From assembly GCA_009837355.1 (NCBI GenBank), contig VXTR01000019.1, forward strand, positions 1 to 57,778: 57,778 bases of DNA, written 5' to 3'. The DNA is from Chloroflexota bacterium (GTDB lineage Bacteria > Chloroflexota > Dehalococcoidia > Lucifugimonadales > UBA3495). Positions 34,394 to 42,144 of the stretch are shown in pieces (positions within the stretch are counted from its first letter, which is position 1; every line of letters begins with the position of its first letter). The notes below the pieces were generated by a model. The model searched no databases, had not been told where the DNA came from, and was given only the letters and a program-made list of their open reading frames with translations. The translations under genes were made by a program, and so were the position numbers.

Positions 34394-34422
34394 GACCCGG
34401 GCAGACACTACCTGCCCGGGTC
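34394..34422 (+). terminator. Terminator after the transposase
   Basis: gacccgggcag (34394-34404) pairs with ctgcccgggtc (34412-34422) around a 7-nt loop, 25 bp after the transposase stop and followed by ATTTGATT. It shares its stem core with the hairpin at 32875-32898, so the two bracket the transposase unit. Confidence 0.65.
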
Positions 34423-34476
34423 ATTTGATTGCGACCACCGTGCCACTCAGGAAACCAACTAAAGGAGGACAACCCT

Positions 34477-34542
34477 ATGAACTCAGCAAAAGTTTGGGCA
34501 TTCGCCTGGGTCACCTTCGCGGTAGTCGCTGCACTGATCTAG
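34477..34542 (+). CDS. 21-residue hydrophobic peptide with strong ribosome site
   Basis: aaaggagg at 34461-34468 stands 8 bases before ATG 34477. The frame encodes MNSAKVWAFAWVTFAVVAAL plus Ile, then TAG. It is one predicted membrane helix with a lysine near the start. It lies downstream of the transposase terminator and inside the right inverted repeat boundary. The near-perfect Shine-Dalgarno makes translation likely. It might be a small membrane-active peptide (toxin-like or maintenance function); no antitoxin is evident. Confidence 0.5.
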   Translation: MNSAKVWAFAWVTFAVVAALI

Positions 34543-34646
34543 CCAGTACGTACATCTATTCTAAACTGCGACCCATCCCGTTGTAATTGGGTGGAATTAG
34601 TTACTATTTTATTCACCCGGGTTGCTTGATGCGGCTGCCGTGTTAG

Positions 34647-34685
34647 ATTGCTTTCAACTTGTGGCTACGGGCGTAAATAGGCCCC
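34647..34685 (-). repeat. Right terminal inverted repeat of the IS1595 element
   Basis: The complement of these 39 bp begins GGGGCCTATTTACGCCC and matches the left repeat at 36 of 39 positions. Confidence 0.93.
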
Positions 34686-34693
34686 CATCCCGG
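34686..34693. repeat. Target-site duplication, right copy (catcccgg)
   Basis: Exact second copy of the eight bases at 30318-30325, immediately outside the right inverted repeat. Confidence 0.93.
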
Positions 34694-35796
34694 TGTGGCG
34701 GCACCGGCGGGACGACTGGCTGCCCCTGCAGGCGGCTTTCTACCAGGCTTGCCGCGACGCCGGCTTTCCCGACGACCCGGACCTGAACCACCCGGAGGCT
34801 ACCGGCGTGGGCGCGATGCCCCTGAACAATCCCGGCGGCGTGCGGATGAGCACGGCGATAACCTATCTGGACGCCTGCCGGCATCGGCTGAACCTGACTA
34901 TCCGGCCTGACGTGCTGGCTCGGCGCATCGTGTTTGAGCGTGGTTCGACAGGCTCACCACGAGCGGTTGGCGTGGAGGTTGAGAGCGGCGGCGAGGTATT
35001 CACGATTGAGGGGGACGAAATCATATTGAGCGCCGGGGCCATCGCATCGCCGCAGCTGCTGATGCTGTCCGGTGTCGGGCCGGCCGCAGAGTTGGAGTCG
35101 CTGGGCATTGACGTAGTTCACGAGCTGCCGGGCGTGGGGCGGGGTATGAAGAATCACCCCTCGGTTTCCATCGTGTACCGCTCGCAGCCGGGGCATCGGC
35201 TGGCGCCGGACGCGCCGCGCAACCAGGTGGGGTTGCGGTTCACCGCCGCCGGCTCGGCGATGCGCAACGACGTGCAGGTGCAGCCCACCACGTCCTACCC
35301 CGAAAGCAGGGACGCGCCCAACATCCGCATCGGCTGTCGCCTGGAATACCCCTACAGCGTGGGGCTGCTGACCCTGACCTCGGCCGACGTGTCGGTGCAG
35401 CCGTACCTGGACTTCCGCTTTCTCACCGACGAACGGGACACCGACCGATTCCGCGACGCGGTGCGCCGCACCGTGGCCATCTTCGAGCATCCGGCCTTCG
35501 CCGAGCTGCTGGCGGAACGGCTGTCGCCCACCGACGCCGACCTGGCCGACGACGACGCGCTGGACGCCTGGCTGCACCAGAACGCCGGCATCGCCGGCCA
35601 CTCCTCGGTTACCTGCAAGATGGGGCCGGCGTCGGACCCGCTGGCGGTGGTGGACCAGTTTTGCAACGTGCACGGCCTGGCCGGCCTGCGGGTGATTGAC
35701 GCCGCCGCCATGCCCGACATCGTGCGGGCCAACACCAACGCCACCATCATAATGATGGCCGAGCGGGTCGCGGATTTTATCCGGGAGGGCAGATAG
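34694..35796 (+). pseudogene. GMC family oxidoreductase, 3' part
   Basis: Residues 148-514 of the interrupted FAD-dependent oxidoreductase. LPLQAAFYQACRDAGFPDDP begins the substrate domain. DEIILSAGAIASPQLLMLSG is GMC signature 2. GIAGHSSVTCKMGPASDPLA holds the active-site histidine, and the end GLRVIDAAAMPDIVRANTNA is typical of the family C-terminus. A GTG at 34693 could start translation but yields a protein without the main FAD-binding motif. A dispersed repeat sits in frame at 34939-34962 and encodes GSTGSPR. The intact enzyme would oxidise an alcohol or aldehyde. Confidence 0.9.
34939..34962 (+). repeat. Dispersed palindromic repeat inside the GMC coding region
   Basis: cgtggt (34939-34944) and accacg (34956-34961) flank tcgacaggctc, forming a small hairpin. 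It lies in frame and adds a GSTGSPR-like loop to the protein. The core gacaggctca recurs at 46-55 and, inverted, at 57725-57734. Confidence 0.5.
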
Positions 35797-35822
35797 CCCC
35801 TACGTTCCGTTTGCGGGAGTTC

Positions 35823-35850
35823 CTGGATTCCGGCTTTCGCCGGAATGACG
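35823..35850 (+). repeat. Intergenic dispersed repeat (copy A)
   Basis: ctggattccggctttcgccg and the next eight bases form a hairpin, attccggc-tttc-gccggaat. A near-identical unit lies at 40301-40328, with compensating changes in the stem (attcccgc-cttc-gcgggaat). The paired changes suggest the structure matters. It can also end the GMC transcript. Confidence 0.7.
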
Positions 35851-35884
35851 GTGTGGGCGGGAATGGCGGCGCCAGGTGGAACAT

Positions 35885-36898
35885 CTACTCAATGCGGTAC
35901 ACGCGGGCTGCGTTGTCGTGGAACATGGCGGCGCGCTCGGTGGCCGAGTAGCCGGCGGTCATGCGCTTGAAGGCGTTGTACATGACGTTGTAGGAGTAGG
36001 ACACCTTGTCCGGCGGGAAGTTGCTCTCGAACAGACACCGCTGCGGGCCGAACTGGTCGATGCAGTAGCGCATCAGCGGCCCCATGGCCTCGGCCAGTTC
36101 CTCGGAGCCGATGGGCTGGGCCCTGGTGTGCCAGTCGAAGCCGTAGCGGGGCTGGCCCACGCCGCCCAGCTTCATCACCACGTTGGGACACTGGGCCAGC
36201 TTGGCGATGCCCTCGCGCCAGGCCGGCATCACCTCGTCGTCGCGGTTGGCGTAGGGGCCGATGCGCATCAGGCCGCCGATGTGGTTGGACACGATGGTAA
36301 GGTCGGGCACGGCGTTGGCAAAGTCGGCCAACTCGCCCAACTGCGGGAAATAAATCACGTTGTCGTAGGCCAGGCCGCGCTGGGCCAGAACTCGCGCGCC
36401 GGCGCGAAACTTGGCGTCGGCCAGCTGGCCCTGGACGCTGCGGCTTTCAACTTCGGGGTGAGGATCCCAGCCGGTGTTGTGGCGGATGCCGCGGAATCGG
36501 TTGGGACTGGCGGCCTGCAGCGCGTCCAGGACGCGCGCTACGTCATCTCCCAGGTTCAGGTTGGCGTGTCCGACGATGGCGGCGGCGGCTCGCGTGGGGC
36601 CGTAGAGTCCGGTGGTGCTGGCGGCGGCCAGACCCTGCACGAACTCCACCTCGCCGACAGGACGCAGCTCCTCCGGCCCGTCCGGGCGATACATGGAACG
36701 GGCCTCCAGGAACACGGTGGAGCGCACGTTGTGTCCGCTGTTGACGTCCGCCGCCAGTTCGTGGAGCAAATAGCGGTGGTAGGGAACCCGCTCCGTGCGG
36801 AAGTCCCAGAAATGATGATGGGCGTCGCAGATGGGCAGTTCGGGTTCCAGGGTGGGCTCGGTGGTCAGGGCCAGCCAGTCGTTGTCTCCGTAGGGCAT
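35885..36898 (-). CDS. Amidohydrolase 2 family metal-dependent hydrolase
   Basis: A 337-aa TIM-barrel hydrolase of the amidohydrolase_2 type (2-pyrone-4,6-dicarboxylate lactonase / decarboxylase relatives). The first metal-binding motif ICDAHHHFWDFR is at residues 23-34, HANLNLG and IRHNTGWD mark middle strands, IVSNHIGG supplies another histidine, and CLFESNFPPDKVSYSYNVMY carries the C-terminal acidic residue region. It is likely to hydrolyse a lactone or ring-cleavage product, or to decarboxylate an aromatic acid. It lies 50 bp downstream of the alpha/beta hydrolase gene on the same strand. The start ATG 36898 has a gaggcg ribosome site. Confidence 0.83.
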   Translation of the reverse strand: MPYGDNDWLALTTEPTLEPELPICDAHHHFWDFRTERVPYHRYLLHELAADVNSGHNVRSTVFLEARSMYRPDGPEELRPVGEVEFVQGLAAASTTGLYGPTRAAAAIVGHANLNLGDDVARVLDALQAASPNRFRGIRHNTGWDPHPEVESRSVQGQLADAKFRAGARVLAQRGLAYDNVIYFPQLGELADFANAVPDLTIVSNHIGGLMRIGPYANRDDEVMPAWREGIAKLAQCPNVVMKLGGVGQPRYGFDWHTRAQPIGSEELAEAMGPLMRYCIDQFGPQRCLFESNFPPDKVSYSYNVMYNAFKRMTAGYSATERAAMFHDNAARVYRIE

Positions 36899-36948
36899 AA
36901 CAGCGCCTCCATACCGTGGGGTTGCCGCCCAACCCTAACACAGCAGCG

Positions 36949-37764
36949 TCACCCCACAGCGTACCGCACAATGAACCGGCGTATGGCCTCAAAGTACTGG
37001 CGGAAGCCCACGTACATCAGGTCGTTGTGCCCGGCGGCGGGGATGATGACCAGGTGCTTGTGCTCCGCCTGGATGTTGTCGTGCATGGCGATGGCGTCGG
37101 CGATGGGCGCCGTTTCGTCCATCTGCCCGTGAATCACCAGCGTGGGGATGCTGATGGAATAGACCTTGGCGTGGTAGGCGTCTTCCAGCGCCTGCGCCGC
37201 TGCTGCGTCCAGGCCGAGGGTGAACCGGCCCAGGTTGGGCCGCCCGCTCTCGATGATTACGCCGTTGATAGTTACGCCCCCCTCACCCCGGCCCTCTCCC
37301 GCCAGGGGAGAGGGGGATGATGCGGCTGCCAGCTCAAAGGCGCTGTGGCGGCCCATGGAACGGCCCATCACGTACAGCGGCCCGGTGAAGCGCAGCTCGG
37401 CCATGGTTGACCGCAGCCAGTCCAATACCTTGCGGGCATCGGACAGCATCGGATTGAACGCCGGCGAGCCGCCGGACGCTCCGTAGCCCCGATAGTCAAC
37501 TACGAAGAAGTTGGCGCCGATGCGGTTGTAGAAAGGGGCGACGGTATCGTAGCCGGCCGCCGTTTCGCCGTTTCCGTAGAAAAACAGTACCGTGGGGTTT
37601 TCCCGTCCCACGGCAAAGAACCGGCCGGACAGCTGCACCCCGTCTTCAACGGTGATGGCGTAGTCCACCGCGCCCTCCGGCGTTTCCGTCCAGTGCCGGC
37701 GAGGGTAGAAGGATGAGCCAGACGCCTGGGGACTGTCCAGCGCGGAATAGTCAACGGCGGCCAT
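36949..37764 (-). CDS. Alpha/beta hydrolase
   Basis: A 271-aa hydrolase of the BEM46/ABHD17-like type. TVLFFYGNGETAAGY is the oxyanion strand, FFVVDYRGYGASGG follows, the nucleophile elbow is MGRSMGR, the acid is in VIHGQMDETAP, and the histidine in PAAGHNDL. A dispersed GC-rich repeat at 37277-37316 is inserted in frame and encodes SSPSPLAGEGRGEGG between two core strands. This suggests that the protein tolerates a surface loop there, or has been damaged. The start ATG 37764 lies 7 bp after the upstream jelly-roll gene. Substrate unknown. Confidence 0.82.
   Translation of the reverse strand: MAAVDYSALDSPQASGSSFYPRRHWTETPEGAVDYAITVEDGVQLSGRFFAVGRENPTVLFFYGNGETAAGYDTVAPFYNRIGANFFVVDYRGYGASGGSPAFNPMLSDARKVLDWLRSTMAELRFTGPLYVMGRSMGRHSAFELAAASSPSPLAGEGRGEGGVTINGVIIESGRPNLGRFTLGLDAAAAQALEDAYHAKVYSISIPTLVIHGQMDETAPIADAIAMHDNIQAEHKHLVIIPAAGHNDLMYVGFRQYFEAIRRFIVRYAVG
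37277..37316. repeat. Dispersed hairpin repeat within the alpha/beta hydrolase gene
   Basis: ccctctccc (37292-37300) pairs with gggagaggg (37306-37314). The unit is of the widespread bacterial repeat type that encodes LAGEGRGEG when read in this frame. It is in frame with the hydrolase and keeps the gene open. Confidence 0.65.
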
Positions 37765-37771
37765 GTCAGCT

Positions 37772-38284
37772 CTACCACTCAAAGCCGAGCTGGGCGTAGC
37801 GGATGAAGACGGTGCCGAAGGGGTCGCCCAACGGCCCGTTGACGGCCAGGACGGCGATGGTGTGCTTGTTTCCCGGCTGGGCGTCCGCGGTTACGGGAGT
37901 GCGCATGGACACGTTGAAGCCCTGCACGACGCCCCGGTCGCGGTTGCACTCGCCGTCAATCCAGATTTCGCCGTAGTCGTCCACGCAGGTCTCGAACTGG
38001 ACGCGCATCCCGTTGGTGGGCTGGCCGGCGATGGTGTCGGGGATGGTGATGGTGGTGCGATACCAGGCGAAGGTGAAGCCGCCGGAAACCCGCCCCGGCA
38101 AGTCGTGGCAGATTTCCCAGCCGGAATCGTCATAGTCGGCCAGCCGCGCCGGACTGCCGCCGGTTGCTTCTGCTACCAGTCCGCCGTTCTCCTCGCCTGG
38201 AATGTAGCCCACGGCGTAGCGCCACACCGATGACATCGCCGCCTGGCCGTCCGGCTCTCCGATGTTGATGGTTGCTCTTGGCAT
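37772..38284 (-). CDS. Galactose-binding-like (jelly-roll) domain protein
   Basis: A 170-aa protein. WRYAVGYIPGEENGGL, ADYDDSGWEICHDLPGRVSG, FTFAWYRTTITIPDTIAGQP and CVDDYGEIWIDGECN match the sugar-binding jelly roll found at the N-terminus of beta-galactosidases and in stand-alone carbohydrate-binding proteins. No signal peptide is seen. gggggtgag precedes ATG 38284. It is the first gene of a unit with the alpha/beta hydrolase and the amidohydrolase. It may bind a sugar or another ligand for those enzymes. Confidence 0.68.
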   Translation of the reverse strand: MPRATINIGEPDGQAAMSSVWRYAVGYIPGEENGGLVAEATGGSPARLADYDDSGWEICHDLPGRVSGGFTFAWYRTTITIPDTIAGQPTNGMRVQFETCVDDYGEIWIDGECNRDRGVVQGFNVSMRTPVTADAQPGNKHTIAVLAVNGPLGDPFGTVFIRYAQLGFEW

Positions 38285-38369
38285 ATTCTGCTCACCCCCT
38301 TGTCAGTATGCTCTGCGCCACATAGTACCGCAAAATGTGCTTTAATGACGCCACAAGAGAGGTGGCGCT

Positions 38370-39044
38370 ATGGCAAAGAGAAAAGGTACGGCCCTGCTGG
38401 TCGTCTATGCTGACGTTGACGTAGAGAACGACGCCGAGTTCAACGCCTGGTACAACGAGGAACACGTCCCGGAGCGACTGAGCGCGCCCGGATTCCTGGA
38501 CGCGGCCCGCTACGAAGCCCTGCGCGGCGGCCCCCGCTATTTGGCCGTGTACGAGCTGGAATCGGCGGACGCGCTGCAAACCCCCGAGTACCGGCACATG
38601 AGCGAGAACCCCACCGACTGGACCAGGCGGATGTCGCCCAACGTGGTGGGACGCGGCACTCAGCGGCTGGTCTGCACCCAGATTTACCCGTCGGAAAACG
38701 ACGACCACGTCATGGGCCGGGGCATGGCTCCCGCGCTGCAAATCGGACGCATGGACGTGCCGGCGGACATCGAAGAGAAGTACAACTATTACTACGACAA
38801 CGAGCGCACGCCGGCCAATCTGCAGATCCCCGGCTGCCTGCACGTGCGCCGCTACCACGTGGTCGAGGGCAGCCCCAAGTACCTCACGATGTACGAGTTC
38901 GAGCACGAAAAGGTGCCGGAAACCGTAGCGTGGGAAAACCAGCGCAAGCAGGACCGGATGCACGATTACATCGGCGGCAGCTACGGACACGCCCACGGCT
39001 CGCCCGGCGTGTACCGACGCATCCTGCCACCCCGCGCGTTCTAG
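38370..39044 (+). CDS. EthD/DUF4286-like dimeric alpha-beta barrel protein
   Basis: A 224-aa protein with two ferredoxin-like repeats. The first has LLVVYADVDVENDAEFNAWY and NEEHVPERLSAPGFLDAARY, the second NYYYDNERTPANLQIPGCLH and YLTMYEFEHEKV. This layout is shared with EthD-like and DUF4286 proteins that act on small aromatic or lipophilic compounds. ggtggcgct precedes ATG 38370. It heads a plus-strand run with PNPOx-like, SDR and enoyl-CoA hydratase genes. No catalytic residue can be named. Confidence 0.7.
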   Translation: MAKRKGTALLVVYADVDVENDAEFNAWYNEEHVPERLSAPGFLDAARYEALRGGPRYLAVYELESADALQTPEYRHMSENPTDWTRRMSPNVVGRGTQRLVCTQIYPSENDDHVMGRGMAPALQIGRMDVPADIEEKYNYYYDNERTPANLQIPGCLHVRRYHVVEGSPKYLTMYEFEHEKVPETVAWENQRKQDRMHDYIGGSYGHAHGSPGVYRRILPPRAF

Positions 39045-39055
39045 GAGCCGCGACC

Positions 39056-39487
39056 ATGCCACGCCGTATGACGTCGCAGGAAGCCCACGACTTCCTGGAC
39101 AGCAAGCCGGGCTGGATTGCCCTCACCACCGTCGGCCCGGACGGGTTCCCACACACCGTGCCCACCGGCTACTTCCGGCTGGGCGACGACATCCTGCTCG
39201 GCGTTCGCAACAACACCCTCAAAATACGCAACATCCGCTACAACCCCAGGGTCAGCCTGATGATTGAGAGCGGCAGCACCCGCCAGGACATCAAAGGCCT
39301 GATGATCCAGGGCAACGCCACCGTCATTGACGATCCCGACGAGTTCCTGCACTACGCCCGCGAGGCCGCCAAGCTGCGCGGCGTTCCCGACGCCGACCTG
39401 CCCACCGAGCCACGCCCGGGCGCGGCGTACATCAAGGTAACGCCCCACCGCATCCGTTCGTGGGACTACTCGGCGGACGCGGGCTAA
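39056..39487 (+). CDS. Pyridoxamine 5'-phosphate oxidase-like (split-barrel) flavin protein
   Basis: A 143-aa split beta-barrel protein. WIALTTVGPDGFPHTVPTGY is the first hairpin, NNTLKIRNIRYNPRVSLMIE the cofactor-binding segment, and GLMIQGNATVIDDPDEF the next strand. Family members bind FMN or F420 and reduce or oxidise small molecules. taggag precedes ATG 39056, 11 bp after the upstream stop, so it is in the same operon as the EthD-like gene. Confidence 0.82.
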   Translation: MPRRMTSQEAHDFLDSKPGWIALTTVGPDGFPHTVPTGYFRLGDDILLGVRNNTLKIRNIRYNPRVSLMIESGSTRQDIKGLMIQGNATVIDDPDEFLHYAREAAKLRGVPDADLPTEPRPGAAYIKVTPHRIRSWDYSADAG

Positions 39488-39544
39488 CCTTTGCGCCGGC
39501 ATATCTTCCACTATTGACCAATTTTGAACGGCAGGAGGCCGAGA

Positions 39545-40297
39545 ATGCGGCTGGAGAACAAGGTAGCCCTGATTAGCGGCGGCGCGCGTGGTATGGGCGC
39601 CGAGGAGGCCCGGCTGTTCGCCCGCGAGGGCGCGAAGGTGGTCATCGGCGACGTGCTGGACGCGGAAGGCCGTCAGACCGAAGCCGCCATCAACGAAACC
39701 GGCGCCGAATGCCTCTTCGTCCACCTGGACGTAACCAACGAGGACGATTGGCACAACGCCGTCGCAGCCGTGGTATCCCGATTCGGCAAGGTGGACATCC
39801 TGGTCAACAACGCCGGCATCTCCACCAGGGGCGGCATCGAAGACCTGACCGCAGCCCAGTGGGACCGCACCATGGACATCAACGTCAAGGGCGTGTTCCT
39901 GGGCACCCGCGAGGTGATACCTGCAATGCGGGACGCCGGCGGCGGTTCCATCATCAACATCTCATCCGGCGCCGGCATCGCGCCGGCTCCCGGCACGTCG
40001 GGAGCCTACGCCGCCAGCAAGGGGGCCGTGCGCCTGTTCACCAAGTCCACCGCCATCCAGTACGCCGCCGAAGGCATCCGCTGCAACTCGGTGCATCCCG
40101 GCCCGGTGCAAACGCCGATGCTGGGCGACACGCCGGAGGACGAGGTCAGGGTCGCCGCCCAGGTGGGCCGCGTTCCGCTGGGCCGGGTCGGACGGCCCGA
40201 GGAAATCGCCTACGGAGTGCTCTACCTGGCCAGCGATGAATCGTCCTTCGTCACCGGCTCCGAGCTGGTGATTGATGGGGGACGGACGGCGCAGTAG
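39545..40297 (+). CDS. Short-chain dehydrogenase/reductase (SDR)
   Basis: A 250-aa classical SDR. VALISGGARGMGAEEARLFA is the glycine-rich NAD(P) loop, DVL follows strand two, LVNNAGIS is the NNAG motif, and IINISSGAGIAPAPGTSGAY with YAASK gives the Ser-Tyr-Lys catalytic set. HPGPVQTPML and SSFVTGSELVIDGG close the fold. The enzyme resembles 3-alpha/20-beta-hydroxysteroid and cyclohexanol dehydrogenases. caggagg supports ATG 39545 over an upstream in-frame ATG. Confidence 0.9.
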   Translation: MRLENKVALISGGARGMGAEEARLFAREGAKVVIGDVLDAEGRQTEAAINETGAECLFVHLDVTNEDDWHNAVAAVVSRFGKVDILVNNAGISTRGGIEDLTAAQWDRTMDINVKGVFLGTREVIPAMRDAGGGSIINISSGAGIAPAPGTSGAYAASKGAVRLFTKSTAIQYAAEGIRCNSVHPGPVQTPMLGDTPEDEVRVAAQVGRVPLGRVGRPEEIAYGVLYLASDESSFVTGSELVIDGGRTAQ

Positions 40298-40300
40298 GTC

Positions 40301-40328
40301 CTGGATTCCCGCCTTCGCGGGAATGACG
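40301..40328 (+). repeat. Intergenic dispersed repeat (copy B)
   Basis: Same unit as 35823-35850, with stem attcccgc-cttc-gcgggaat. It lies between the SDR stop and the enoyl-CoA hydratase start. If read through it encodes the WIPAFAGMT peptide commonly produced by such repeats, which explains a spurious upstream extension of the next frame. Confidence 0.7.
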
Positions 40329-40349
40329 ATGACTGGAAAGGAGATAACC

Positions 40350-41198
40350 ATGCCGCCCAACCTGGTGCCCTATCTGCTCTACGAACCCGAAGAGTCGGGG
40401 ATTCTGTGGATAAAGTTCAATCGCCCGGAGCGGATGAACGCCCTCATCGGCTCGTCTGAGGAGAACGGCACTGTGGCCAAGGTGGGCGAATATATGCGCG
40501 CCGGCGACGACGACCCCAACGTGCGGGTGATAGTGCTGACCGGCGTGGGGCGCGGCTTCTGCTCCGGCGCGGATATGCGTCGCGACAACGACCCGTCGAT
40601 AACCGGCGAGAACTTCATCGGCAACCGGGGCACCCAGCCCGGCCCGGACGCCGCCCGCGAGCACTTCTACCACGGCTTCACCAAGCTGCACCGGGACATC
40701 TCCCAGGTCCGCAAGCCCACCATCGCCATGGTCAACGGGCCTGCCGTCGGCTCCGGCATGGACATGGCCTTGCACTGCGACATCCGCCTGGGCTGCGAGA
40801 ACACGCGGTTCATCGGCTACCAGCAGCTGGGCCAGATTATGGAGAGCGGCGGCAGCTACTACCTGCCCAAGATGGTGGGACTGGGCCGCGCGCTGGAGTT
40901 CGCCTACACCGGCCACCTGGACGCCCAACGCGCCTACGAGTGGGGCCTGCTCAACCACCTGGTGGCCTCCGAAGACCTGGAGCAGACCACCCGCGACCTG
41001 TGCGACCGCATCATCCGAACTCCGCCGATGGTGCAGTGGATCAGCAAGCGCATCATGCGCGCCGCCCTGGACAGCACGCTGGAGACTACGATGACCCTAA
41101 CTTCCAACGCCGGCGGCATCCTGAGCGGCTCGGAGGATGCTCACGAGGCCCGGCGGGCGTTTTTGGAGAAGCGGGCGCCTGAGTTTAAGGGGCGGTAG
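40350..41198 (+). CDS. Enoyl-CoA hydratase/isomerase
   Basis: A 282-aa crotonase-superfamily protein. IKFNRPERMNALIG begins the fold, GVGRGFCSGADMRRD is the first oxyanion-hole segment, and AMVNGPAVGSGMDMALHCDI the second. YQQLGQIMESGGSYYLPKMVG covers the catalytic-residue positions. It hydrates or isomerises an enoyl-CoA, probably in acyl-CoA catabolism. aaaggag at 40338-40344 supports ATG 40350. A paralogue is at 43451. Confidence 0.9.
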   Translation: MPPNLVPYLLYEPEESGILWIKFNRPERMNALIGSSEENGTVAKVGEYMRAGDDDPNVRVIVLTGVGRGFCSGADMRRDNDPSITGENFIGNRGTQPGPDAAREHFYHGFTKLHRDISQVRKPTIAMVNGPAVGSGMDMALHCDIRLGCENTRFIGYQQLGQIMESGGSYYLPKMVGLGRALEFAYTGHLDAQRAYEWGLLNHLVASEDLEQTTRDLCDRIIRTPPMVQWISKRIMRAALDSTLETTMTLTSNAGGILSGSEDAHEARRAFLEKRAPEFKGR

Positions 41199-42101
41199 TT
41201 AAGGCTCTGGCATCCATTGCTGGCCGTTGCTGATGACTCGTGCTTGGTTGAAATTCTGGCACGGGTTTTTCTGTCCGTCGTCATTTCTGACCGTTCTTAC
41301 GTTCTCTCGGAGCGCTGGCTTTGCCCAGCTACCCTGCCCTGCCGCATCGGCCCCCCAGATCTTGCGGGGAGGCAAGATTATATCGCCACATTCTGGCGCG
41401 CCTGCTGCGACGTAGTCTCCCCGGGATACGCACATCGCTGACAAGGCGCAAACGAAAGCTGCACGATGTTCGTGGTGTGTGATGTCGTTCAGACACTGTT
41501 CCAAGAGGCGACTGGGAGCAAATCGTTCGATAAGGTCGTGCAGATAGCCGTTTGATACTGCAATTTCCCAGTATCTGTCAGATCTTTCATCGTCTTCATT
41601 TTCGCCTTGTCTTTCGTCAAAGTCCCTGTCGGAGAGGAGGAAAGCAAGAAAGGCGTCCGGGTATGCTTCTACCACGCACGATCCATGAATCGCTTCAGGG
41701 TGGTGCGCCGCAGCTAAATCGAGACGCCCTTCACTTTGGAGTCGGAGGAGCAAGTTAGCCAATAGAGATGCTTGATGATGGAGGTGCTGACCGTTGCCGG
41801 AGTGGGTCTGTCCTAACTTGCAGCGTTCCCGAAGAAGACCTCGGTTGAGCAAAGCCTCGGCTGCTCGGTAACAGCTTACTACTCTCAAACCCGAGGCAAG
41901 AGGACCATCTATCCCGACTCCCTGTAGGTTTGTATGGTGACAGATGAGACGTCGCAAGTCTACCAACCGCTGACGAGTGCGACTGGTAGTGTTCCTCAAT
42001 TCCCACCGAAACTCGGTTTGGTCAATTGTTATGAGGCACAACCCCGTGGTGTCATCGGATTCGGACCAACCGGGGTCGATGCCAAGGTAATGTTCGGGCA
42101 T
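41199..42101 (-). CDS. DUF429 family protein (predicted RNase H-like nuclease)
   Basis: A 300-aa protein. YLGIDPGWSESDDTTGLCLI opens the RNase H-like fold with an aspartate, GVGIDGPLA is the second acidic strand, and VVEAYPDAFLAFLL plus HHEHRAAFVCALSAM match later family motifs. Members are predicted nucleases without a proven role. The region is less GC-rich and uses rarer codons than its neighbours, which suggests horizontal acquisition. It converges with the enoyl-CoA hydratase gene without a gap. Confidence 0.72.
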   Translation of the reverse strand: MPEHYLGIDPGWSESDDTTGLCLITIDQTEFRWELRNTTSRTRQRLVDLRRLICHHTNLQGVGIDGPLASGLRVVSCYRAAEALLNRGLLRERCKLGQTHSGNGQHLHHQASLLANLLLRLQSEGRLDLAAAHHPEAIHGSCVVEAYPDAFLAFLLSDRDFDERQGENEDDERSDRYWEIAVSNGYLHDLIERFAPSRLLEQCLNDITHHEHRAAFVCALSAMCVSRGDYVAAGAPECGDIILPPRKIWGADAAGQGSWAKPALRENVRTVRNDDGQKNPCQNFNQARVISNGQQWMPEP

Positions 42102-42144
42102 GGCTGTTATCTCGTCTTTACGGTCACTGGGCGGTAAAGAGTTT

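Larger units (their letters stand above)
30326..34685. mobile_element. IS1595-family transposon with passenger genes, 4360 bp
   Basis: The element is bounded by 39-bp inverted repeats matching at 36 of 39 positions, both starting GGGGCCTATTTACGCCC, and is flanked by the 8-bp duplication catcccgg. It encodes an IS1595-type transposase (33145-34368) plus cargo: a GIY-YIG-like protein, an unknown 109-aa protein, a lipoprotein, a DUF805-like membrane protein, a 72-aa ORF overlapping the transposase, and a 21-aa membrane peptide. Its base composition is visibly less GC-rich than the flanks. At least five strong hairpins separate the units. The clean ends and duplication suggest a fairly recent insertion into the GMC gene. 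Confidence 0.93.
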
